Assembly: GCA_035578175.1 (NCBI GenBank)
Contig: JAQMRL010000001.1
Coordinates: forward strand, 431,037,545-431,101,544
Direction of reading: 5' to 3'
From: Catonia carolina
Taxonomy: Eukaryota > Arthropoda > Insecta > Hemiptera > Achilidae
DNA: 64,000 nt
Below are positions 1 to 10,765 of the stretch, in pieces (the stretch's first letter is position 1; each line of letters begins with the position of its first letter). Made by a program: the position numbers and the translations under genes. The notes beneath the pieces were generated by a model. That model was not told the DNA's origin, did not search any database, and worked only from the letters and a program-made list of their open reading frames with translations.

Positions 1-336
1 TATCATCATCGTGATTTCTTCAAAATTATTGGTTAGTATAAAAGTGCATTTTGTTCTGTTTTGATTTAATTTGTCTGTGATTTTGGGTATGGTATGATAC
101 TTTACAATTTGAGGAAGCGCTAGAGAATGTTCATGCAATAGGAAAATTTTATAATTGTTAAGTGCAGATAGTTGACGGGCTAAAAGCATATTCTTCGAGG
201 TGAACGTAATCGACTGTTATTGAAGTGAAATATCTAAACCTGGAGAGATATTGATAGGTAGCAGGTGTCCTGGATGAGTTAAACAAGAGACTGTATCTTA
301 ATTATCTATGTAGCTTAGCTGATTGCCCGTAACAGG
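1..336. other. Unassigned AT-rich sequence
   Basis: No reading frame, repeat end or RNA-like structure could be recognised here before the first R380 repeat begins. Confidence 0.5.
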
Positions 337-705
337 AAGGTGGAGAGTTAAATAATTTGAACTTGATCTGCTATTTCCAGAGCTACAAAAAAATTCTGTT
401 TCCTGTCACATGGTCAGTCATTTATGACCGAAGCATTTAAGAACAGAAGAAGTGGAGGTGTAAAAGACACTAATCAGAGATATCTCTTCTGAGAGTAATG
501 AATTTCATTATGGTGAATGACGTGAAGGTGTCATTTGCAGAGTGGAAAGTACATGCTCTTCGGTATGATATGCCTGGTATGATAATAAGCATAGGTTACT
601 TTTCCACTCTGTGAAGTAGGCTTGTTAAATCATCTCACTCCTCGATTTACTTAGTAAAGCCTCTAGAGGTTCAAACTAGCCTTTCGGCTGATGACCTAAA
701 CAACA
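337..705 (+). repeat. R380 interspersed repeat, copy A
   Basis: First of six copies of a ~370-400 bp repeat (others near 28676, 29262, 37752, 39995 and 61386). Landmarks shared by the copies are a TGTTTCYTRTCACATGGTCA block near the start, AAGAACAGAAGARGTRGAGG, a stretch reading GGTGAATGA, and a 3' end AGGTTCAAACYAGCCTTTCG followed by GCTGATGACCTAAACA. The 3' end holds a hairpin, CAGCC-loop-GGCTG, which on the opposite strand has a GAAA loop in this copy. Copies end in AAC-rich sequence, which suggests a SINE-like element, but no convincing A box was found. Class unknown. Confidence 0.75.
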
Positions 706-771
706 GAGTTGTTTACCGTTAGATCTGGTAAGGTGTACGGAAGAGTATGCTGTGTTGATTGCCGACGTTAG

Positions 772-1022
772 GAAACTTGAAATTTTGGGTGGGGTGGGAG
801 GTAGGAGAAAAGAGAGAGCATGAGAGAGAAGGGAAAGTGGGTAATGTGGAAAGTGGAACGGGAAAGGTATAGTGAGGGGAACGGGAGAGATAGTTAAAGA
901 TAAAGCGGGATAATGGAAGAGGGAGAGGTGGTGAGAAAGAGGAAGAGTGAGGCAAAGAGAGAGAGGGTGTAAGGAGGAGGGGAGAAAGAGAGACACAGGA
1001 AGGGAGAAGAGAGGCAGAAAAT
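772..1022 (+). repeat. Polypurine (G/A) tract
   Basis: About 250 bp in which the + strand is almost entirely purine (GAGAGAGA, GGGAAAGTGG, GGAGGAGGGG). The opposite-strand frames through it read as Leu/Ser/Pro-rich low complexity and should not be taken for genes. It lies between the R380 end and the 3' end of an antisense LINE. Confidence 0.85.
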
Positions 1023-1029
1023 ACAATCA

Positions 1030-1350
1030 GCAGCACTATTCCCGTATGAGATATTAACTATGGGGAATTTTGTTGCAAAAAGAAGAGAAACCCAGGGGTA
1101 CTTTCTCCGATGGGAACATGGATGTTATTCGATATTCAGATCTAGAGATCTCTGCTGTATTTCCACTTGAAAATTTGAGTTGGGTAGTTCCTGGTACTAA
1201 TAACAAGGGATAATTGGTTTGGGTGGTTATTTAATCTATCGTGAGGTTTACTATAGAATGATGTCCTTTTACAGTAAGAATTTTGAAATCATTTTGAAAG
1301 ATTTTGTTGTTGCCGCACCAGCCATTCAAAGAAGCAGCAGGAATTGAAAT
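1030..1350 (-). pseudogene. Jockey-like LINE 3' end, copy 1
   Basis: Aligns by eye to the reverse-strand LINE at 53980-54460: both share the 3' UTR landmarks (near-identical GGGGARTTTTG and GTACMTTCTCC blocks on the + strand) and the last coding stretch containing GAAATTTACTAT-like sequence and TTTACTG/AGTNNGAATTT. Heavily decayed, no open frame. 5'-truncated copy of a non-LTR retrotransposon. Confidence 0.6.
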
Positions 1351-1827
1351 TTTATTTCCTTAATCGGCTTTAGATTAGTGTAGGCTGCTGTACCAAAATA
1401 CTAAACCCCATAATTAAAACTTTGGAATGAAGATTTAATTTTGATAGAGGCTTTTAAGCAGAAGACTACTTTAGTTAGTTATTTATCATAATAAGAAACC
1501 TTAGAATACAGATCAGTAACAGTTCCATGTTCTATCAAGAGTATTATAAATCTCTTTCTTTGTATAAATTATAATTGTAAAACCTTAATTTATTGTTAAA
1601 AAAGACTTCCCCTACAGTTCGAGATATTTCCCAAAATCTACATGAAAATTGTAAAAAACATCACTAATTTAAAAACAAAAGTTTTACTTCACTATTCCAA
1701 AGAGAAAGGAACCAATTGTAATGAATGTACTTTCATTATTAACTAGTTTAAAATAAGTAAAATAGCTACTAAATGAAAATAGCTATTAAAAAAAGAAAAA
1801 ATTAAACTTTTCGCTTTCTTTCTAAAG

Positions 1828-2507
1828 AAAAAGGCCCAAATAATCACCTGGCCCATATATAAGAAGTCCCTATCAATTAACTCCAAAATCAGGCATTATA
1901 ACTCTGTAATCAAGCCAGAGGCCACATATGCTTGTGAGACCCTTTTCAACTTGAACACTCGATCAACCACGGACAAACCTCAAAAGATAGACAGAAGAAT
2001 ATTAAGAACAGCCATTAATTTCAAGCATCAAGTCTAGGGAAAATGGTGGATAGTCCCCAACAATATAGTTTATAAGGAAAATGAGCCGATATTGGACACA
2101 ATGAGGAAGAGGAGAGTCGCTTTCTTTGGCCACCTTAGCGGACTGCCTGACTCAAGACTCATTAAACAGCTCCTTGACTACCAAATGAAGAATAAGATCC
2201 AAAACAAATGGATACAGGAAGTCATGTCAGACATGAGGAACTTGAATATAAATGAAGAAATGATCCAGAGACGAGAAGAGAAGACCATCCTAAAGGAAAA
2301 GAGGATAACCCAACTGCCTTTCAGAGAGAGAAGACAGCCGAATGCAGCTGTAGCAGAGAGATTGAGAGCCACCAGGTCAAGGAATATGAAATTGATGTGG
2401 GAACGAAGAAAACAATAGTGTGGTGCCACAACTAACTCCTCAAGGAACGCACGTCCATGAGTGACTTGAGTGCTCCAATTGGGGCGTAAATTAAAAAAAA
2501 AAAAAAA
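1828..2507 (+). pseudogene. Non-LTR retrotransposon, C-terminal part with poly(A)
   Basis: A single frame runs from about 1861 to 2418, interrupted by one TAG at 2035-2037. It reads through the thumb/C-terminal region of a LINE reverse transcriptase: a PEATYACETL block (the usual 'LTYGSETW' position), then RRILRTAINF, then KRRVAFFGHLSGLPDSRLIK, the family's 'R-x-x-FxGHxxRxxxxRL' signature. The final ~50 residues are basic. After the stop at 2416-2418 there is a short 3' UTR and an A15 run at 2493-2507. The element is 5'-truncated and lacks fingers, palm and endonuclease. Clade not assigned; the tail resembles RTE/CR1-like insect elements. Confidence 0.75.
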
Positions 2508-2698
2508 GAAATGCGTTGTTAGTGGACGGCGATAGAAAAAACCATATTTTTTAATAAAAACACAACAGCTTGGTTATTAACGACTACGATTGGTTTTAAC
2601 TTGTGAAAATTTCTAGAACGTAGCCAGGAATCGAACCCGGGACCTCCGCGTTGTTTGCTAGCATGCTACTACTGCGCTACAGAGGTGGCCAGTTGCCT
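2508..2698 (-). mobile_element. tRNA-derived SINE, family 1, copy 1
   Basis: On the minus strand the head carries a pol III A box (TAGCGCAGTAG) and a B box (GGTTCGATTCC, 2628-2638 on +), followed by a tRNA-unrelated body reading CTAGAAATTTTCACAAG and TTAAAACCAATCG. The same body is found in the copy at 7261-7384. It abuts the poly(A) of the preceding LINE, so it was probably inserted next to or into that tail. Not a functional tRNA: anticodon arm and acceptor stem do not pair properly. Confidence 0.75.
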
Positions 2699-2879
2699 TG
2701 TTTTAATTTATTAAAAAAAATGTTAAGTTACTCAAAATTCTGAGGCTAATTTGTACAATAAATATACTGCTGAATTTGAAACTCTGGCTGTTTATATTTT
2801 CCGGTAAAAGAAAATAACTGTAGTATTCTTTTTTGTGTCTAATTTTTATGACAGTACTGAATATAAATGTGCAAACCTG

Positions 2880-3012
2880 TTTGCACAATTTCCGTATACG
2901 AGTATGTGATGTTTAAATGTCGGTGGGGAATTTTACTGCAAAGATAAGAGGTATCAGTGGTAAATTCTCTGTTTAAAACTATGGGTGTTGTCAATTATTC
3001 AGACCAAGAGGT
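2880..3012 (-). mobile_element. Jockey-like LINE 3' UTR fragment, copy 2
   Basis: Shares with 53985-54110 the blocks TTGCACAATTTCCGTA, GGTGGGGAATTTT/GAGTTTT and AGACCAAGAGGTCTCT in the same order. AGACCAAGAGGTCT is itself a short inverted repeat. Only the extreme 3' end is present. Confidence 0.65.
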
Positions 3013-5034
3013 CTCTACTCCATTTTATTTTATAACGAACGAATTTCAATATTCTATGTTTCATATTGTAAGGTGTTTCTAATAAGCCAGTTTAAAAAAT
3101 GTTTATGAATTTGATATTGTATTTTATTTATATTTTTACTAAAACAAGTGTTTGATCATCAAAATTTATTGTTCATTTATTGCTTCGATATATACGTATA
3201 TTAGGACAAAGTGCAGCATTTCGAAGTACAACGTTACTGCCGGTCATTATGTGGTGTACCGGAATTGCTGTGCAATCGAGACTATTGTTGTACAGATTAG
3301 ATTTTCATAACAAACTAAATGGACGTTTAAAGTCTATTAAAGAGAACCACATTAACTGAAACGGTGAAGTTTCAAAAAGTACAAATCCAAATGCTATTTT
3401 AAAACATGATATTTTCCTTGTATAAATCGATAGTTACATTACGATACTTTCCTTTTATGTTAGTACTACTATTATTATTTACCTTCAATGCGGTTTCATT
3501 TATCCACCGATGAACTAAAAGAATAGAGTACTACAGTGAGTTTTAATGGCGTCAGGTGGACTCAGATGTAGAATAGGTGCAGGTGCGAGTTTGTACGCCT
3601 AACGACAATGATACCGGAACAATTCTCGTCCGTGATAAATGACCAACATTCCGTATCAAACCTGCTTCCAGTTAATTGTAAAATATTTACGCCTGCAACT
3701 TTTCGTTTTAAAGTTTTGTGTATTTCAAACGAAGATTTTTAAAGTTTTATGTTGCAAACTTTTTTTAAATACTCGTACAACAAAATCTACAATCTGTTCT
3801 TAAGTAGAATATTAAGGTGATGAGTTTTCTTTGTTTCATGTCGTGATTGAAGGATTAATAGATGCAAGTCATATGTTGGCTTGTCGCTTTAAAATATGTC
3901 CGTAAGATATCTTCGTTTCAGTCGGCGAGTGTCGTTTGAATTGTCTAAGAGTGAAATAGCGAGGTCATTCGTGTGCAGTTTGAGTCACCTTTGGTATTTT
4001 ATACTATCTATGTTGATTTATTATTGAACTATAAGAATGTGTTAATCTTTGTCTAATATGTTGTTCGTTATGTACCAAGGTGATGCTGTGATTATCTCGA
4101 GTAGTTTCGATTGAAACCTTGGCAGGATTTCAATGTTGGAATGACTTGCCTAGCCCCACAGTTGGATTCAATACGTCCAAATTGATTTAAGAATTGTTTG
4201 GTAAATTATAAGTTTTTTGGTAAAATTGAATGTCAAACGTTTATCTAGTATCACGTGTAGGCAAGAAAATAATTCTTTTATAATTTACTACCAATGACAC
4301 TGGTGCTGTATGTGTAGTAATGCTCTGTAAATATTTGTATGATTAAATATTTACGTTAAATTTTTTTGTGTTGGGCGCTTCCGAGACGCAGTTTCAAGCG
4401 TGCTAGATTGAAAATTGAAGAAGTTGTGGTAATTCTTCGATCGGGTCTGAAAAATTATTTTACGGTAAAATTCACCGTTCTATAGCCCATTGTAGTCTCT
4501 CATGACCAAGCTTTATTTAATGTGAATGAAAAATATAATATTTTTTTTTTAAATTTTACATTCTGCAGAAAGAGAAACAATCGTATTGTAAGAAATAATT
4601 GAAAATAATGCTCCAACTTTTGATTATTTATTTTATCGATAACTCATTGAAAAAAATAATGTTCTGAAAATCTATTTGACAGTCCACTGATGTAGCTTAA
4701 GCGTGACTTTAAATTTAGCTACCTGAAAAAATAAGTAGATGTTTGTGCAAATTTTTTATCTAGTAATTTTCAGTAGTTTAAGTTGGTATATTCCTGGAAA
4801 TAGCCGTACTCACATGTACGTAAATAATGTGTCTGCAAACTATTACTTATACAAATATTTTTAACGATTTTTATGAAAATTTCATCGTTCACTACTGGGC
4901 TTTTATTGAAGAAAACAAAATTTTTGGAAATAATTAGTGATACCTTAAGTTCTTTGATAATTTCCACAAAAAAAAAATTTAACTGATTGACTTTAAACCT
5001 TAAATTCTGAAGCCCTTTTCAGAAATTTTAAATT
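3013..5034. other. Unassigned AT-rich sequence
   Basis: No recognisable coding or repeat module. The part around 3540-3660 is somewhat richer in G+C and begins with a short ATG-led stretch (3546-3582) that ends in a donor-like AG|GTGCGA; nothing else supports an exon there. Confidence 0.4.
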
Positions 5035-5240
5035 CTTCTTCTTCAGTTACCCTTCCACTGAAAATATTGGCTACCGCAAAGGCCACTTAAGTTTTGCACC
5101 CTCTGTCTTTCCCTGCATAATATTTTGCACCATTCTGAACTTCTCGCCTTTTATCACATGACCAAATTCCTCCAGTTTTCCATGTTTTAGTAGACTATTT
5201 AAAATTTTAATTTCTTTATATAAGCTCATCATGTTCTTTA
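5035..5240 (-). pseudogene. LINE 3' end fragment
   Basis: The minus strand reads KLEEFGHVIKGEKFRMVQNI then MQGKTEG, matching the conserved LINE C-terminal pattern 'xxFGHVMRxxKxxLxxxIxQGKxEG', and ends in GAAGAAGAAG, the tail type seen in other LINEs of this window (7396, 26155, 31108, 43140). Short and broken. Confidence 0.6.
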
Positions 5241-5464
5241 CTCTATAACGATAACTTCAGCAATTTTTAAATGGGTAGATTTAGGTACTAGCTTACAGCA
5301 AATATTTTTGGAAGTTTAGTTAATATTGGTTTCTCTGATCTATTTTTGCATTAAGATAACAAAAAATAAATAAAGAAAAACAAAAGATATACATTTCGGT
5401 ATAAATTTAGTTTTTTGGTTGTCAAATTAAGATTTATTCATATGCTAGTTATTCTTTTAATTTT

Positions 5465-5870
5465 ATGAACAAATTCTTATTTGGAACTTGAGTTTTCTTT
5501 CTTCGAATTTTTCTTGATTAATATTCCAAAAATGCCTTCTTTTATCTCTCTACTTTGGTATGTTGTTTTCGTAAAAACCTTTCCTCTGGAAAACCCATTT
5601 ATATTCTTTAATTGTTTTTTGAATTTATTTCGATCTTCCATTACATCTATATCATTCCATTACTTTATCTATGTTTAGTGTGAATAGGGGTTCTTCTGTT
5701 CCTTTGAACTAATTTGGTGTGTTTATATTCTTTCACCTTTTAAAATATTTATTTTGTATCTCTTGATTCATTCTTAACAAATTTCTGTAGAACCTCATTC
5801 TTCTCTGTTATATTTCATCAGATATTTTTTGGATAAATTTATAAACCTCTTTGTTTGCGTGATTTCTTGC
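5465..5870 (-). pseudogene. LINE C-terminal relic
   Basis: Minus-strand reading in two frames gives QRRMRFYRNLLRMN, then MEDRNKFKKQLKNINGF and a lysine/serine-rich end. The order and spacing match the C-terminal tail of non-LTR reverse transcriptases whose last domain follows an 'RRxRFFGHLxRM' signature, as in the element at 1828. At least one frameshift and several stops separate the blocks. Confidence 0.45.
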
Positions 5871-6899
5871 CCAATATTTACCGTAAAGTACACTAACATT
5901 ATGTATAAATAATTATTATAAATAGTTTTCTTATTGCCAAAACTGATGCAAGTAGGAATTCAAAATTTTGATTAATTTTTTCATGAAGACAGATTATATA
6001 TGTTTAGTAAATAAGATTTTAGTAAAACTTGCGTCATTAAAGTATTATTTGATTACATTACTCAAAGATCATCTGAAATTTTATCGTTGTTGATACTAAA
6101 GAAACTTAACGTGAATGTTCTTAGTAAGCGACGCAAAGTTCAAAGTTTGCTAGAGGATCAGTTACTACTATTCTGCGTATATTAAAGTAACACGTGTTCC
6201 AGAAACTTGCTAAGACTTTATTTACTGGAACACTGGAACATGGATACGTTTACAATGTAATGTATAACGTGAAACATATACATATATACACCTACGCAGG
6301 AACATTTACGCAATTACCATAACAAAGTTCCCTTACTGCCTACATTTCAAATTCAGTGTTTCTTACAAGACAGATTAAAAAACAATACAACTCCTGTATT
6401 AGTAAATTAAATAAATAACTGATTGAAAAATGAAAGTTTAATTTTAACCTGAGCAATATTTGGGCAGCCCTGCACCCTTTATTATTAGGTGGTTGGCTTG
6501 ATCTAAGGGTGAGAGAAAATGGGAAAATGCCCCGGGTCGCACATCTCAAGGGGATAAATTATTTACTCTCGATAAAGTAATTTAATAAACTCCTCATATC
6601 GATGCTTATAGGAGGGACTGAGGTGAAAATGGTCAGTCTATTAATTAATTATTCATGCAACAATTTACTATTTCACAAAATAATATAAATAGATATTTTA
6701 GGACACAAATAATATGAAATAATCTACAACAACCAATATAAACGAAAATAATAATTGTCAAAATATCTATTATAAAAGTATTTGAACAAATTGAAGAATA
6801 GTTTACTGTTATTCGTTTAAATATAAGTTAATTTTTCAACAATAGCTTTTAATTTCGATAATATTTAATTGCAAATAATTTAATTTTAATGGTTGAATT
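5871..6899. other. Unassigned AT-rich sequence
   Basis: No gene recognised. A somewhat GC-richer island at 6460-6550 gives only a short frame with no domain. Confidence 0.4.
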
Positions 6900-7250
6900 T
6901 TTTTTCTTCTATTTATTAGTTGTCAATCCTGAGATTGATTGGCAGCATCTCAACACGTCACTCTTTCATTAGCTTCTTTCTTTAGTTCCCAGTAATTGTC
7001 ACATCTTACTATTGATAAACTATAAGATTTCCTCTGCTTCTTTTGCCCTCCATATAAATCCTTCTATTGTTGCTTTGATCATGAACTAATGTATTAAAAT
7101 ATGTCATATTAATTTAGTTCTCTTCTGTTTCATTTCCCATAATTCTTTTCCCTCACCAGCTCTTCTCTAAACTTCCTCATTCGTATCTTTGTCAGTTCAT
7201 TTAATTTTAATCATTCTCGGATAGCACTATATTTCAAATCATTTATTAGC
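6900..7250 (-). mobile_element. Possible LINE/SINE 3' tail
   Basis: On the minus strand the block ends in a CAATCTCAGGATTG hairpin followed by an A-rich run, with an upstream charged frame (RIRMRKFREELVREKNYGK). This looks like the end of a retroposed element, but I could not place it in a family. Confidence 0.3.
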
Positions 7251-7260
7251 GATTACTGTG

Positions 7261-7384
7261 AGTTTTGGTACTGTAACGATCGGTTTTAAGGTATTAAAAT
7301 TTCCAGACCCTTACTACTGGGAATTGAATCCGGGACCTTCCGCTTTGTAAGCTAGCGTGCTAGTTACTACTTCACGGAGGTTGC
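7261..7384 (-). mobile_element. tRNA-derived SINE, family 1, copy 2
   Basis: Minus-strand head GTGAAGTAGTAACTAGCACG (A-box region), decayed B box GGATTCAATTCC, then the family body with GAAATTTTAATACC and TTAAAACCGATCG. Homologous to 2508-2698. A LINE sits against its 5' end, separated by an 11-bp direct repeat. Confidence 0.7.
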
Positions 7385-7395
7385 CTGATAAGGTT

Positions 7396-7850
7396 CTTCT
7401 TCTTCTTTGAGTGCCTATCCGCTACGGATGTGGGCGACCATCATGGCTATTTTGACTTTATCCGCTGCCAACCGGAACAATTGCATGGAGCTCCTACCAA
7501 ACCAGGTTCGCATCGCAAGTTCCCAAGCCAGGATATTCTTCTCCTATTGGGCTTCCTCTTGCTATCTATCGTTCCCTGCAGGATGCGTTGTAACAGTTCA
7601 TAACGTTGCGAATTCCTCATGATATGACCCAAATATTGCAGCTTCCTTGCTTTCACAATATTAACAAGTTCTGTGGTTTTCTTCATTCTTTGCAGAACTT
7701 CAACGTTGGTCACTTTATGGGTCCATGGTATTTTCAGAATCCTTCTGTAGAGCCAGAGTTCGAAGGCTTCTAGTCGGTTGGTCGTTTCTTTTGTTAGAGT
7801 CCAAAACTCCACTCCATATAAGTTACCTGATAAGTTACCATATAAGTTAA
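7396..7850 (-). pseudogene. 5'-truncated LINE with target-site duplication
   Basis: The minus strand encodes LYGVEFWTLTKETTNRLEAF, then LWLYRRILKIPWTHKVTNVE and ARKLQYLGHIMRN, the classic C-terminal succession of a non-LTR reverse transcriptase. A frameshift near the end moves reading to WFGRSSMQLFRLAADKVKIA and a stop just before a GAAGAAGAAGAA tail. CTGATAAGGTT flanks the element at 7385-7395 and 7851-7861, an 11-bp target-site duplication that defines both insertion edges. Palm domain and endonuclease are absent. Confidence 0.82.
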
Positions 7851-7889
7851 CTGATAAGGTTAATTTATTTATTCCACTACGAATAAAAT

Positions 7890-8095
7890 GCCGGCCGCAT
7901 TGGCGTAGTTGGTAACGTGATCGCCTCACATCATGCGGTCTTGGGTTCGAATCCTACTCAGGCACGGCATATTTTCATACGTTACAAATAATCATTTCAT
8001 CCTTCACAGAACCCGTTCGTTGCAACCCAACGTCGTCGCTAATGACCACAGTAGTTGATATAAACGAAGTAAAAAAAAAAAAATAAAAAAAAACA
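7890..8095 (+). mobile_element. tRNA-derived SINE, family 2, with poly(A)
   Basis: tRNA-like head with A box (TGGCGTAGTTGG) and B box (GGTTCGAATCC), ending CAGGCACGGC, followed by a ~110-bp unrelated body and an A-rich tail at 8071-8095. A second, partial copy in reverse orientation is at 42030-42098. The head retains the spacing of a tRNA but not its pairing, so it is a retroposon and not a tRNA gene. Confidence 0.8.
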
Positions 8096-9134
8096 TAGAA
8101 TTATTTTGTTATTTTAATAAACATAATGTGAAGTATTTTAAACTTTTCACCCTAGAATGTATTTATAATTATGAATTCATCTTTTCTACAGGTACTCTTC
8201 ATTTGTAAACAAAAAATTAAGGTTAACTGATGTACATAAAATGTACTTGACATACTCTAAATATATTTCAGCAGCGCAAATTAAGATTAAGAAATGACAG
8301 AAAACTTAGAAAACTAAAAAAAATCTTTGATGTTTTTAAAAGAACTTAGCGTTATTTATAAAATTACTATTTATGGAAGTTTATGTAGATATGGTTAAAT
8401 AAAAACAGAAAACTTTAAATTTAAAAGAAGAAAAAGATAAATTTTAAAAACCTTGTACGCTAAGTCACGATGAAGAATCATTGTAATTTTCAGTAATTTT
8501 AATACGTAAGGAATGTTTTAGAAAATTTTTCACTATAAAATGTCTTCCATACTTTTTGTTTTGTAGTTGTTTATAAAGTAAAAGTTGTTGGACTAAAAAT
8601 AATGTTTTTACTTAAGAAATAAGAAATCTCTTACAATTTTGGCTTCCTTCCCGTAACTTAAATTGTAGTTTAATATCAAAGCATTACTATCTAAATAAAG
8701 AATGATATTTATTATTCTTTTATGTTATATTATAATGATTTACGTGTATATGTCTGAATAATATTACTATGTACTGTAATTTACTAAGATAAGAAACATA
8801 ACATTGTTGGGATTGTTTACCGAATAATATGTAGGACAAGAATTCAGTTCTTTGAAATGAATTTCTCATAGTTTTCAAAAGTAATAACACTCCAAACTAT
8901 AATATTACTAATAGTTTTCAAACATTAACTATAACATTTTACGCTCAATTACAGTTAGTTCTGTTATTTTGTAATGATATTACCGCATATATTTCTATTG
9001 TATTATTGTATAAATGTGTAACATTACGAGGAAACTAATACTGTATAATCTAGTTATTAGTTTGCTAAAAGTTTCAGATCTTTATGACCCTTTTTATCAG
9101 AAAAGTAGAAAATATTTCTGTAACAAAAAATCTC
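8096..9134. other. Unassigned AT-rich sequence
   Basis: No recognisable module; only short AT-rich frames. Confidence 0.45.
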
Positions 9135-9480
9135 GTACGAAACACTCACACGACTTTCTATTGCCATTTGAAACAATAAAAAATAATATAACCAATGTTT
9201 AATAATTAATTAGTGACAATGCAAGATGAAAAAAACTAATTTATTTTAAACATAAGTGAATGAGACAAAATAAAAATCAATCACGGTCGAACTTAAAAAT
9301 ACGGAATATCACTAATTGACGTAAAACTAGGCTCTGCAGAAAAAAAATGCTAGAACTTGAATATAAATATGACCTGAATTGTTGAAAATTTTGTCGTAAT
9401 ATGTTTACTAAGGCCGACATTTTAAAAATAGTCAACCAAGTTTTACCGATTTTATTGAGTAAAATACAGATAGTCATTAA
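9135..9480 (-). mobile_element. TIR-930 element, right-end fragment
   Basis: Reverse-strand match to the right third of TIR-930: terminal hairpin block (ACACTCACACGACTTTCTAT on the + strand), the 'TGAATGAGACA' site, ACTTAAAAATACGG, and the 'AAGGCCGACATTTTAAAAAT' module. The left half is missing. Confidence 0.75.
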
Positions 9481-9531
9481 TCGATGCTAAAATAAGTGTT
9501 GTAGAAATAATGTTTTAAACAAAAATTGTAG

Positions 9532-9580
9532 GTAACAGCCTCTGTGGCTTAGTGGTTAACGTTGCTACTCTGCAAAGCAA
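9532..9580 (+). mobile_element. SINE family 1 head, truncated
   Basis: CCTCTGTGGCTTAGTGGTTA followed by ACGTTGCTACTCTGC is the A-box half of the family 1 SINE head. It breaks off before the B box, where the tandem repeat begins. Confidence 0.6.
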
Positions 9581-9584
9581 AGAA

Positions 9585-10290
9585 AATTTTAACACCTCCA
9601 CTGTTTTTCAGCTACCTACTTCGTTCATAACTTAAGAAACAAAAAAAATTGGTTTAAGGGTTGAACAACCGTTTTAACCCCTTACGAGTAAAATTTTGAA
9701 TTCATTGAGGTGTATTTTTTTAGCGACACTACACGTAACATCTCCACCGAGCTTCAGAGATCTACCTCGTTGGGAACTTCGTAAATAAAATATATTGGTG
9801 TAAGGATTAAACACCCTTTTCAGTCCTTTAGGGTTATAGTTTGGAAATTGTCAAGGGGTAATGTTTTTAATTGCACTATAAATAACATCACCGAAATTCA
9901 TCGATCTACTTGCCTGGAACTTAGTAAACAATAAATATTGGTTTAAGGGTTGAACACCATTTTCATCCCTTTAGGGATCTATTTTAGAAATGGAAAAAGA
10001 TAAGATGAGATTATTTTTTGTAAATAAACTACATTTCCACCGATTTTCAGCTATCTAACTTGTCCAAAACTTAGTAAACGAAAAATATCGGTTTAAAGAA
10101 GGTTGGATACCCTCTTCAACTTAACGGTAAATATTGAAATCGTTTGTTTAACTTTTTATTTACCTTAAAGGAAATATTCCCTCCAAATTTTAGCTTTCTA
10201 GCTAGTGTGCAAGTAGGAGAATTAGCGATCAGTGAGTAAGTCATTAGTGAGTGAGTGAGTTAGTGAGGATTTCTCCATTTATATGCACAC
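9585..10290 (+). repeat. ~150-bp tandem repeat, four to five decayed units
   Basis: Units recur with the order: ATCTCCACCGA-like / TTTCAGCTATCTACTTGT-like / ACTTAGTAAAC / ATATTGGTTTAAGGGTTGAA / ACACC / CCTTTAGGGAT / GGAAATTGTCAAGGGGTAAT. Clear starts lie near 9595, 9745, 9885 and 10035. The array runs into a GTGAGTGAGTGAGTTAGTGA end at about 10240. No coding capacity. Confidence 0.75.
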
Positions 10291-10429
10291 TAGTCTGTTT
10301 GTCTCTCCTTGGTTGGTTTATTCGGACTATTTGTCTAGAACTTTATTCGTCTGTTCCTTAAGCTATTATTAGTTCCAGTTCTTCAATTTTGTGAAATATT
10401 TCTTTATTTGATTTGATCCTGCAGTCTTT

Positions 10430-10765
10430 GAAAAAAAAATTTTTTTTCAAATTTTTAAGAAAACTTAGTATACATGAAACTACTTTACCCAACAATAACA
10501 CAAATATTTACTAGCAAAAAAACCAATCTAAAGTCAACAGAAACAATCAAATATATCAAAAATAACAATCAAATATATCAAAAATTTAAAAAAATATAAA
10601 TATAAATAAATAAAATATAAAATATAATAAATAAATAAAATATATATAATATATATTAATATATTAATATAATTAAATATAAATAAATAAAATATAAAAT
10701 ATAAATATAATATATAAATATATCAAATATATCAAAAATTATCATTTTTACATATAAATTTGAGA
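10430..10765. repeat. AT-only low-complexity region with palindromic A/T run
   Basis: Begins with TTTGAAAAAAAAA facing its complement TTTTTTTTCAAA (10428-10451), then a stretch at about 10556-10735 made almost only of A and T (AAATAAATAAAATATAAAAT). Easily unwound DNA; no gene. Confidence 0.8.

Noticed and set aside
676..1036. Two overlapping minus-strand frames of 105-116 codons rich in Leu, Ser and Pro
   Set aside because: They are the complement of the polypurine tract; low complexity with no domain.
2620..2698. Possible tRNA gene on the minus strand
   Set aside because: Pol III boxes are present but cloverleaf pairing is poor and a SINE body shared with another copy follows.
3546..3582. 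ATG-led stretch MASGGLRCRIGA ending in a donor-like site whose phase would fit the exon at 14370
   Set aside because: Only 12 codons, a 10.8-kb gap and a one-in-three phase match; no independent support.
7890..7970. Possible tRNA gene on the plus strand
   Set aside because: Head of a SINE with a body and A-rich tail; a second copy is seen at 42030.
9585..10290. CRISPR-like array
   Set aside because: Units are ~150 bp, decayed and contiguous, with no short repeat and unique spacer pattern; the context is a eukaryotic genome.
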